Below the pieces are notes generated by a model. It searched no databases, was not told the origin of the DNA, and was given only the letters and a program-made list of their open reading frames with translations. The position numbers and the translations under genes were made by a program. DNA of 64,000 bases, from positions 44,890,501 through 44,954,500 of the forward strand of contig OX419761.1 of assembly GCA_948567375.1 (NCBI GenBank), written 5' to 3'. Of the stretch, positions 12,780-21,616 are shown piece by piece (position 1 is the stretch's first letter; every line of letters begins with the position of its first letter). The stretch comes from Lunularia cruciata (lineage: Eukaryota > Streptophyta > Marchantiopsida > Lunulariales > Lunulariaceae).

Positions 12780-13170
12780 CTTCACTTGCAAGGTACAATA
12801 TCAAATTGGGGTTGTAGGATTTTGGTTGATTCTAGAAGTTCAAGGAATTGCATGTCTATGCAAGTAGCAAAGGAATTGGGTATTCCTATCAAGCTAGTGA
12901 TTGGAGTAGATTGATGATGGCAGATGGTTGAAACGGTTTTGTATTTTGTACCTCACATCTTGTTACTTTTAAGATTGGGAAGGAGTATTTAGAGTGTATG
13001 AGGTTTGTAGTGGCACCTCTACAATATGATGCCATTCTAGGACTACCTTGGCTTGAACATAAGGTTCAATTTGATTGGACCCAACGACAAATTGAAGTAC
13101 AACACCAAGGTAGAAAATTCCAATTAGGTTGTCTAGCACCTTTGAGTAAGACACCTAAGAATAATCAGTC
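12780..13170 (+). pseudogene. Retroviral-type aspartic protease remnant, family B
   Basis: A run reading ILVDSRSSRN (about 12815-12850) corresponds to the D-S/T-G active site of gypsy proteases, with the Gly codon changed to AGA (Arg). Downstream a run reading YDAILGLPWLE (about 13025-13060) matches the family's ILG(M/L)PWL motif. The active-site change and in-frame stops mean it is inactive. Confidence 0.8.
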
Positions 13171-13173
13171 CTA

Positions 13174-13345
13174 GGATGGGAAGTTTATCAAGAGGGTAGT
13201 CATGGAGCATGCCTTGAAGAGAGAGGAGCCTTAGGATGGGAAGTTTGCCATGAAGGCAACCTTGGAGCAAGCTTTGAGGAGAGATGAGTCCCTAGATAGG
13301 AAGTTTGTTAGTGAAACAGCCATAAAGCAAGCCTGGAGGAAGATA
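13174..13345 (+). repeat. 60-bp in-phase tandem repeat between protease and RT
   Basis: Nearly three units of exactly 60 bp start at about 13174, 13234 and 13294. Each encodes a 20-residue unit of the pattern DGKF-x6-EQAL+R-(D/E)E. The multiple-of-three period suggests expansion while the frame was still coding. It lies in the protease-RT linker, which is variable in gypsy elements. Confidence 0.85.
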
Positions 13346-13440
13346 AGTCTGTTTTTGCTGTGCGGATCAAGCCTATTGCACAAGGAAAATCTAAAGAGAG
13401 CCAAGAGCCTCATCAAGCAATGGTTGACTAGATAGTTCAG

Positions 13441-14790
13441 GAGTTTGTAGACGTGTTTTCGGATGATTTGCCAAAGGAATTGCCCTCCGATTGTGGTATG
13501 CCCTTCAAGATTGAGTTGTTGCTAGGGAGTACTCAAGTGAGTAGACCAATCTATCGGCTCTCACCAAAGGAGTTGGAGCAGTTGCAAACAACACTTATGG
13601 AGTTTTTGGAGAAGGACTTCATATGGCATAGTACCTCTTCCTGGGGAGCACCGATACTATTTATTCCAAAGAAGGATTGAGGACTTCATTTCTATATTGA
13701 TTATCGTGGGCTCAATAAGCAACCAATGAAGAATGAATATCCTTTACCTTGGATTGATGACTTGCTTGATCAATTGAATGGAGCACAATACTTTTCCAAG
13801 ATGGATCTTTGCAGCGGCTATTGGCAAATCCCCATTGATCGGGAAGATGTGCAAAAGACGGCCTTTTGCACAAGGTATGGGCATTTTGAGTGGAGAGTTC
13901 TACCTTTTGGGCTCACAAATGCTCCAATAGTCTTCATGGATCAGATGCATCAGGTGTTGGATGGACTATTGGATCTGTCCGTGGTGGTGTTCTTGGATGA
14001 TATCTTAATCTATAGCAAGATAGAGATAGAACATGTGAATCATGTGCAAGAAGTCCTAAGATGACTATAAAAATGGAAATTTTATTGCAAGAAGTCAAAG
14101 TTTGCCTTTTGGCGAAAGGAAGTTACCTTCTTGGGGCATAAGATCTCATTGGAGGGGATCAAGACGGAAGAGGAGAAAATCAAGGCCATTATTGATTGGC
14201 CTACTCTAAAGGATGCTATAGAAGTATAGGTATTTAATAGATTGGCTAGTTTTTACCAATGGTTCATCCACTATTTTGCTCATGTGGTTGCACCATTAAT
14301 TGACCTCTTGGGGAAGGACTTGCACTTCCAGTGGACCACCAAGCACAAAGAAGCATTCAAAAAGTTGAAACATATGGTGTCTTCAAGGCCCATTCTTCAA
14401 CCATATGATCCTCAACTACCTTGTGTGGTTGATTTTGATGCTTCTAACTTTGCAATTGGAGCCGTGTTGCAATAGGAATTCCCATATGGACTACATCTCA
14501 TTGCCTTTGTGTCTTGTTGACTCAATATGGCTGAAAGAAAATACTCTACTTGAGATTGAGAACAACTTGCAATGGTATATGCCACCAAGGTATGGAGGCA
14601 TTACCTCTTGGAGAAACAAGTGATCATGCAAACTGATCATAAACCGTTGTTACACACCTTACACTTGGAACACATGAAGAGTTGACATCATCAATGGGAG
14701 GAACAACTCCAATTTTTTGACATCAAACTTGAGTATAAACCAGGTTAGTTCTATGTCATCCTTGATGCTTTATCACGACTACCTGATTTG
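13441..14790 (+). pseudogene. Reverse transcriptase and RNase H remnant, family B
   Basis: RT landmarks in order: YRLSPKELEQLQ (about 13555), [61 protein letters not shown] and the catalytic FLDD (about 13990). Then come FLGHKIS and the connection region. RNase H shows DFDASNFAIGAVL (about 14430), AERKYS, TDHKPLL (about 14630) and DALSRLP (about 14765). Stops at about 13678, 14062, 14227, 14473, 14517 and elsewhere break the frame. Several look like CAG to TAG or CGA to TGA changes. The open pieces 13453-13680, 13726-14064 and 14242-14475 are parts of this one dead frame. Confidence 0.95.
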
Positions 14791-14799
14791 AAGTCTCTT

Positions 14800-15686
14800 C
14801 CTCTCATCACAGCGGCAATTATGACGGTGTCAATTGAATCCAAGGTCCAAAACAAGTTTCAATCAGCTCTACAACAAGATCTCTTCTTCCAAATGGTACA
14901 TGATCACCTTACAACACGTGACAAGGAGTACAACACCTTCTCCATCAAGGAGGGCCTTCTATTCCATGAGGACCGGATCTATGTTCCAACCAAAGGTGAT
15001 CTTTGACTTGTGTGCCTTCAAGAAGCCCATGATTTACCTATAGTTGGTCACATGGGTGTGGACAAGACCTTGGGTACCCTCCAACACTGATGGTGGTGGC
15101 CCAACATGACACAAGATGTTTGATAATTTGTTTGATTGTGTGAGAGCTACCAATATAACAAGGCCAACAACTAGAAGCCGAGTGGCCTCCTTTAACCACT
15201 TGCCATTCCGTATGCTTGATGGGAGCATGTGATCTTGGATCTCATCACATCCTTGCCCAAGACAAATCAAGGACACATAGCAATTGTGGTGTTTATGGAT
15301 AAGCTTAGTAAGCAAATCCACTTGACACCAACTTTTGATACCATGGACTCCAACCTTAGTGCAAATCTACTTCAACAATGTCTTCAAGCATCATGGGATG
15401 CCACATGTACTCATCTCCGACCGCAATCCTTGATTTACCAATAAGTTTTGGCAAGCACTTTTCTAGCTACTCGGCACCAAGCTTGCTTTGTCCACGGCCT
15501 ATCATCCTCAAACTGATGGACAAACCAAACATGCAAATCATAAATTGGAGGATATATTGCATGCTTTTGTCAATGTCTACCATACCAATCAGGATGAATG
15601 TCTTACTACTACAAAATTTGCCTACAACAATTCCAAACAGGCAAGCACTGGATTTTCTACTTTCTTTCTCAATTTTGGCCAAGATC
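14800..15686 (+). pseudogene. Integrase remnant, family B (truncated)
   Basis: The N-terminal zinc site is visible as GHMGVDKTLGTLQH (about 15046), then CESYQYNKA, where the second Cys of the HHCC motif reads Tyr. The core has LDLITSLPKT (first Asp), and AYHPQTDGQTKHAN (about 15490), where the family normally has Glu in place of the Lys after QT. A frameshift lies around 15400-15470. Similarity to the inverted copy ends at about 15686. Confidence 0.9.
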
Positions 15687-16196
15687 TACAAGAATTGCCT
15701 CTCTATGTCATAAGGACAATAACTATCTGTAAGATAGATAGATGTTTCATGGATCTAATAAGAGAAGTCTATAGTGCATAACTTGATGGAAAAATTCTTG
15801 GGAAATTGAAAGATGTGGTCAATGAGTTTCAAGATGTCTTCCCAAATTATCTGCCCTTAGGATTACCATTGAAAAGGAGAGTAGATCATAAAATTGAGAT
15901 ATTTCTAAGGAAGGCACCTCCTTGTAAGACCTCATATTGTCTATCACCTCATGAATTAGAAAAGTGTAAGGCTCCAATTAAGGATATGCTGCAAAATGGG
16001 TTTATCGAACCTAGCGTATTACCATATGGGACCCTTGTCTTGTTTGTGAAAAAGAAGGACGATACAATGTGCATGTGCATCAACTATGAGGGCCTAAATT
16101 AACAAATAGTGAAGAATAAATATCCCTTACCCTGCATGAATGACTTGTTTGATCAACTCAACGGTGCATATTTCACCAAACTTGACCTATGGAGAG
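15687..16196 (+). pseudogene. RT fragment of a different gypsy family
   Basis: A run from 15806 reads VNEFQDVFPNYLPLGLP, then VDHKIEI, YCLSPHELEK, NGFIEPS, LFVKKKDD, INYEGLN, a stop, YPLPCMNDLFDQLNGA and FTKLDLW. This is the start of a gypsy RT domain, but distinct in sequence from the RT at 13441-14070. It begins at the break of family B (15687) and is cut inside the FTKLDLW motif by the inverted family B LTR at 16197. Confidence 0.88.
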
Positions 16197-16565
16197 TGTA
16201 AAAGACCAAGATTGAGGAGAGAAATAGGAGGATGGAACCTCACATTAGGACACTTGAATGTGAGAAAACTCCATATACCTAGCATGAGCTTTTGATTTTG
16301 TATTTATAGGGATCATACAAGGCTCTTGAGAAGCTTCTCAAGAAGCTTCCTTCTTAAAACCGCCTACTTGGCATGTAAGCTAAGCTAGTTGGAAGCTTCT
16401 AGAAGCTTTCTTCTAGAAGCTACCTACTTGGGGTGCAAGTTAAGTTAGTAGGAAAGCTTCCCAAGAAGCTTCCTAGATACTTCTTGGAATATTCTAGGGC
16501 TAATTTGGTTTATTCTCTACTTTGTTAGCCTTACTAACCACGTCGCTAAACTCCATATTGTTATA
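16197..16565 (-). repeat. 3' LTR of inverted family B copy
   Basis: This 369-bp LTR on the minus strand begins TATAACAATATGG (the first G has become A relative to TGTAATAATATGG) and ends CTTTTACA. It keeps the TATAAATA box (16301-16308) and a perfect three-unit GAA/TTC array at 16392-16404. Confidence 0.88.
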
Positions 16566-16580
16566 TATTCCCCCACCGCT
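16566..16580 (-). promoter_or_regulatory. Polypurine tract of inverted family B copy
   Basis: On the minus strand AGCGGTGGGGGAATA lies immediately upstream of the 3' LTR, the expected place of the second-strand primer. Confidence 0.75.
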
Positions 16581-16610
16581 AGTTGGTGATGTCCTCATTG
16601 CCATTGAAGA

Positions 16611-17542
16611 TTCAAACTCCTTGATGGCCGTAAGTGCATTATGGAGGTGAGAAAGAGGTTTCCATGTGGTATCATGAAGGGGATACCCTTTCCAAAGGAC
16701 CTTGCACTGCGTATGTTGTCGACGTCCTTGTTAAATGTGACAATGTGCAAGGATACAATCAACTTTGTACTCCTCATGATCATTGATAAGGATGGGAAGA
16801 GGAGGAATTTGGACATGAGAGGAAAAAGAAGATGGGTTTCAAACAAAGGGTTTCAACTTGGAAATGTGAAAGACACGGTGCATGCGCATATGACAAGGTA
16901 AGGCAAGTTGATAAGCAACACAAGAGATGATTTGGGTGACATCGAAGGGTCCTATCCAATTAGGTGCAAGTTTACAAACTTGGGATATCAAGTGGGAGGG
17001 GAAGGTTACTAGAGGATAACATGACTTTATCACCGACTTCAAAGGTGAGATCACGACGATGGTGGTCTGCATATTGTTTCTGACAATTTTGAGCAACAAG
17101 GAGGTGAGTTTTGGCTTGTTGGAGAGATTGGGATATGGTGGTCAAGAAGGTTGAAGTATAAGGGACCTGAGATGGAGGAGCAAGAAGAGAATCTGGAACA
17201 AGTGGATCTTGGCCAAAATTGAGAAAGAAAGGAGAAAATCTGGTGCTTGCATGTTTGGAATTATTATAGATATATGATGCAGCTGCAAGATATTTATTCC
17301 AATTGGTATGGTGGACATTGATGAAGGCACGCATCATATCCTCCAATGTATGATTTGCATGTTTGGTTTGTCTATCAGTTTGAGGATGATAGGCTATGGA
17401 CAAAGCAAGCTTGGTGTCGAGTATCTAGAAAAGTGTTTACCAAAACTTCCGGGCAAACAGATGATCACAATCAAGAATGAGTATACATGGCATCCCATGA
17501 TGCTTGAAGACATTGTCGAAGTAGATTTGTGCTAAGGTTGGA
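16611..17542 (-). pseudogene. Integrase C-terminal half plus chromodomain, family B
   Basis: From 17542 downwards the frame reads LAQIYFDNVFKHHGMP, then AYHPQTDRQTKHANHTLE (again Lys at the expected catalytic Glu), then RFSPFFLNFGQDP. The GPF module reads KLAPNWIGPFDV with VFHISKLKPF (16842-16975). After one stop, 16611-16778 encodes a chromodomain: EEYKVDCILAH, a stop, QGRRQ, CKVLWKGYP, TTWKPLSHL, AIKEFE. Chromodomains at the integrase end define chromoviruses and are thought to steer insertion toward particular chromatin. Stops make the copy inactive. Confidence 0.93.
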
Positions 17543-18074
17543 AATTCTTCTCTTTTCTCTCTCCCTTGCATGTTTATGCATAATTTTGCATATGCTAATC
17601 TAAGTCTTTTGTGATTTGGCATTTATTTTATCATGGTTACATGAAAATGTAGTAGAATACATTTGTTGTGTTGATCAGTTTTCCCCCGAGTGATATTGCT
17701 TCATGCTTTTTGGTAGAAGGTCCTTTCTTCCGATAAATCTGGTATGTTTCATGGATGAATACTTGGTTGATTTGGATCTGCTGTAAATATATTTTTATTT
17801 TATTTTTACATTATAGTAGATCAGTTTATCGAGTACTGAACTTAACCTTCTTTTGATAGTTTGGCTTGCGGATTTTATTTGAACCGCTTACATGTATTTT
17901 TTATTTGGGAATCGTTTAGAATCCATATAATTATTTGATGGAAAAATCATTCTTGTAATTAGGAGAAACTTATAAAACTATCAACATCTGTGCTTAAAGA
18001 GGTTTGATGGAACTTAAATAACAAAAAATTCTAACTTATTTATTGATCTAAGAAAAGTTAATACTTGTTGCATT

Positions 18075-18123
18075 GAGACTTAGCTGACTAAACCTGATTT
18101 GCTGAGCAGGTCAGCTAAGTCTC
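18075..18123. repeat. Stem-loop, 14-bp perfect arms, 21-nt loop
   Basis: GAGACTTAGCTGAC (18075-18088) is the exact reverse complement of 18110-18123. A further GGCTAACTTAGC lies just downstream, so the element may be part of a small cluster of related words. Confidence 0.85.
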
Positions 18124-19113
18124 TGGCCTCGTCGGCTAACTTAGCTTACAATTTACTAATTTCGATAAAATGACCTCATGTATATTAGTCGTCCCCAAAG
18201 AACTTAACTCTTGAAGATAGTGAACATATCATATGGGTCCATATCTAGGTTAATCTAGGAAGCAATAACGTTGTACGTGTATTATTGTCAAAAGCGAAAG
18301 ATGAGAAGTGTGATTTGAGGTTCATTATTATATAGGATCAACATGATGTTACGTATCCTATACTTGGTCGAGTTTCTCTTGATAAGCCACTTACTTACAT
18401 CATGATTCCATTGCCCATATACGTCTACATATTGGAGACGGGTCAAGGCAAGCCCAAAACCTTCTTCAGAAACGACACAACCACTCAATATTATGGCTAG
18501 AACGACCTCCCTTGCCTTCCTTTTCGGGACGGGAAAAGGTATCACGCACGAAACATAAATACAACCCCACCATCTCAGTTTCACTTTCCTTGGAAATAAT
18601 AACTTATTTTCATTGTCGTTACCTGGGAATCAACCTACAGATTTTATGCACCAAGCAAGTTATAGTGCTTTTCTGCTCAGCACCTAACAGTTCTTTAAAG
18701 TTGTGCACCTGTTTCCTTGAAGGAAAAGGTATGCCTGTTAACTCCAGATAATTCGCTGGTGTTTTGAGGAGTTTGCAACCTTGACCAGACCAGTTCAATT
18801 TTTGAGTTGTTTGTTCGTGTCTACTTTTTATTCACATAGTTGATTTAGTTGGATTTTTTTTGTTTAGACATTTGGCCTCCGAAATACAATCAAATTCAAC
18901 AATTTTGGAGAACAAGATGTAGATTATTACCCGGTAGGTCCTCGCCATTCACGATAGCCGTTAAAGATGTAAAATCAGTTACGGCCTTCACACGGACAAA
19001 ACTTCGACAAACAGCTGAATGTCATTACTATCTTTGCTTTGGTTTCTTCATGTATATGGATGAGCTTCAGCACAAAGTCTTGTCTTACTATTGCATCGAA
19101 GCAATTTAAGTAA

Positions 19114-19335
19114 ACCGTTAGCACAACGCATCTAGACAGACCTCAGTCAATCAAGCATTCCAATTTTCCTCTTCTGATTTTGGTGCGCAAACCGTTAGCA
19201 CAACGCATCTAGACAGACTTTGGTCAAGCGTTCCATTTTTCCTCTTCTGATTTTGGTGCGTATACCGTTAGCACAACGCATCTAGACAGACTTTAGTCAA
19301 GCATTTCATTTTTCCCCTTCTGGTTTTGGTGCGTA
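19114..19335. repeat. Three-copy tandem repeat, unit 73-77 bp
   Basis: Units start at 19114, 19191 and 19264 with ACCGTTAGCACAACGCATCT. Each ends with a CTTCTG(A/G)TTTTGGTGCG run. Copies two and three are more alike than copy one. Confidence 0.92.
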
Positions 19336-20334
19336 GCCTTCATCTGGAGCTCATAGGTTGGCGGGTTCACGTCCTAGGGGAGCGAGGTGAAAAGCGGACG
19401 ATAGAGAACCGTCATCTACCGTCGCACCTCAATAACGGCGACGAAACGATATGAGAACAGGGCACTTCTCCATCTGCGGGTGACTTGAACCTTGTACTAC
19501 CCGGGAATGGCTGGGACTGTTTGCTGCCATGGAGTTCAAAAGAATTACATTTTCATTTAGTTGCATCAGAAAACTGTATTCACGAACAATCACAATCTCA
19601 ACCGATTTAATGGTAACCACTTCATCGCATATAAAATAAATGTCCGTGCCAATTAATGTTGTCGTAAATTGGCTTTGGCTTTAGTCCTATTCTGAACTTT
19701 ATCTTCAAACGGGTTAATGTGTATTAGATGTCCAGATCATGAGTTTAGACAAATTAGTTGTAAGACTGGAATATGACTTGGCTGTAGATTTCAGGAAAAT
19801 TCCATACTGGATTGGAGATTGCATATGAATATAAAGACCATATGACGAACATATTTATTGTCAAGCTATAAAATTTGGAAATGGATTTACCCACGATCAA
19901 TTTGCTGCACTTGGATGATAGTTTTACAGAATTAGCCATCATGATAGTAGCTTGAATAGAAATTACTCATAGCAAGACGTTTCAAACTAAGTGACCTTAG
20001 ACTTATAATTACACTGACAAAATCCCAATTCATTCGAGTTCAGATGATGATTATGACCAATATCACTTAGATTGACCCTTCACTCTCCAACCCCAACGAA
20101 CTTACATGCAGTGTTTTTAGCATTGATTTGCTTGGCAGATTTTAGATCCATCGCTCGAGAAACCTAGTTCTTACAAGGATTTATATGAAGAACTCCTCCA
20201 TACTTTCGTTCAAGCTGTGCTTCTGAAACCGTGCCATTGGGCTGTGAGACGGTAGGAGGTGCATGTGAGACGACGGCGCCGTTGGGATTGGTAGTGGACG
20301 GTCCAAACCATCCTCATATTTATCCCCGTTTTCG

Positions 20335-20361
20335 AATCGTCCATAGTGGTTATGGACGATT
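20335..20361. repeat. Hairpin, 11-bp perfect arms, 5-nt loop
   Basis: AATCGTCCATA pairs perfectly with TATGGACGATT around the loop GTGGT. Confidence 0.8.
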
Positions 20362-21565
20362 AGCTATTATTATATCATCAGCGGTCTTCTGATTATAATT
20401 ACTCGAGTTGATCACATCTTATGAAGAACGTGGAGATTGATGTGTCTGATCACGTGAGAGCATAGTTATTCTAACCCCGAGTGAACCTGGCTTCGCTGCT
20501 GAGGAAAAAAGAAGCAAACAAAGCAGCTTCACGCCTGAGGTAAGACCAGTGTGCTTATGTGTAATTTCTACCTGGATTGATTCAGGGCAGGGCGGATTTA
20601 CGGAGTGTGAGTTGTCTTTTCCAGATGATGGTGTCGTGTGCCAATCACAATTACCACACTAAAGGTTGAAAAAGAAGAAGAGGGGGATGATGACAAGGAG
20701 AGTCTATCTTTCTCATCGACAGTGATGTGAGGTGAGGACGAGAAGGAAGAAGGAAGGAACTTGTGTCGTTGTTTGCTGTTTTCGACCAACGTGAAGGTCA
20801 ATGGCTTGTGTGCATAGAAGAAGAAGAGTAGTAGTAGACATAGTGCTGTCTGCCCGTCTGTTTGGCAAGGGATGCACATGATCTCTATGGAGCACCCCTT
20901 CACTATGGCCCAATATACAGCTAGTCTAGAACCCTTAATATTATGCAAAAGAGGTGGAGAGAGGGAGGGTTGGTCGTGTTGCAAAGTGGACCCTACGGGA
21001 GAGGGAGAGAGAGAGAATATGAATGGAATTAGTCAAAAGCATCCGAGCAAGACCTCGAGTCATGATCATGCGCTAGTGATTGATAAGCCGAAAGAAAATT
21101 GAGGGTGTAGCCTACGCTTCAATGCAAGAGAGCTGTATCAACACATCAAGATTTATCACGGTGTTGGACTTCTGAGGAGGACGTTGTTAGAATCAACATG
21201 TCAATAATTTGCTGCTGACTAGTCAATAGCAATAAAAATCACGTTTATTTATAAAGTCTGACAGTAAGCTACTCTAAAATTATTCTTATGTAAATTATGA
21301 CCTTGCTACTTAACTTTTAAGTGGGAGGTTGGGTACGGGCCATAAACAATTTGTAAAGAATGTTTCTTCTGGAATAAGGAATGTTCCTATAGAGTTAGTG
21401 AATGCGAACACATATTATTTGTGGAAACCAAGAAATCTAGTTCCCTTTGGGACTAGACTACATTTCATAGATGCCACCGAAAGTTTTTCTTCCACAGTCT
21501 TATTGAGAAAACTAGGACTCGTCAACAGATTATGATTATTAGAAAACGGAGTCCCTGGGGTGGTT

Positions 21566-21616
21566 ACGTCATGCCAGGTGTTATTTTACCTGGTAAAATA
21601 ACACCTGGCATGACGT
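21566..21616. repeat. 51-bp perfect palindrome with TGACGT ends
   Basis: Two 25-bp arms are exact reverse complements around a single central T. Each arm carries ACGTCATGCCAGGTGTTA (or its complement), so each outer end holds a TGACGT word, the core bound by TGA-type bZIP factors. Pairing stops immediately outside the arms. It may be a tiny foldback transposon remnant, a cruciform-prone site or a paired regulatory site. Confidence 0.93.

Larger units (their letters stand above)
11178..15686 (+). mobile_element. Decayed Ty3/gypsy chromovirus, family B, 5' LTR to integrase
   Basis: In order it contains a 5' LTR, primer-binding site, gag with zinc knuckle, aspartic protease, a 60-bp repeated linker, reverse transcriptase, RNase H and integrase. 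This is the Ty3/gypsy order (integrase after RNase H). Many in-frame stops and frameshifts show it is dead. It stops abruptly in the integrase at about 15686, after a codon run reading NFGQD, where the inverted copy at 16197-17542 continues. The 3' end with chromodomain, polypurine tract and 3' LTR is missing here. Assignment to chromoviruses rests on the chromodomain of the inverted copy, which is the same family by nucleotide similarity in LTR and integrase. Confidence 0.9.
16197..17542 (-). mobile_element. Inverted partial copy of family B chromovirus (integrase to 3' LTR)
   Basis: Read on the minus strand this holds the second half of integrase, its GPF module, a chromodomain, a polypurine tract and the 3' LTR. 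LTR and integrase are clearly the same family as 11178-15686, in opposite orientation. The overlap of the two copies within integrase means they are separate insertions, not one element with an inversion. The left end lies inside a foreign RT; the right end breaks sharply at about 17542, where similarity to the + copy stops. Confidence 0.9.

Noticed and set aside
11178-17542. A single family B element with an internal inversion
   Set aside because: Both orientations contain the same integrase segment (about 15350-15686 and 17205-17542), so they must be two copies.
19364-19374. GGTTCACGTCC, a tRNA B-box-like word with GCTCATAGG before it
   Set aside because: The T-stem does not pair and no acceptor stem or D-arm is present; not a tRNA and too weak to call a SINE.
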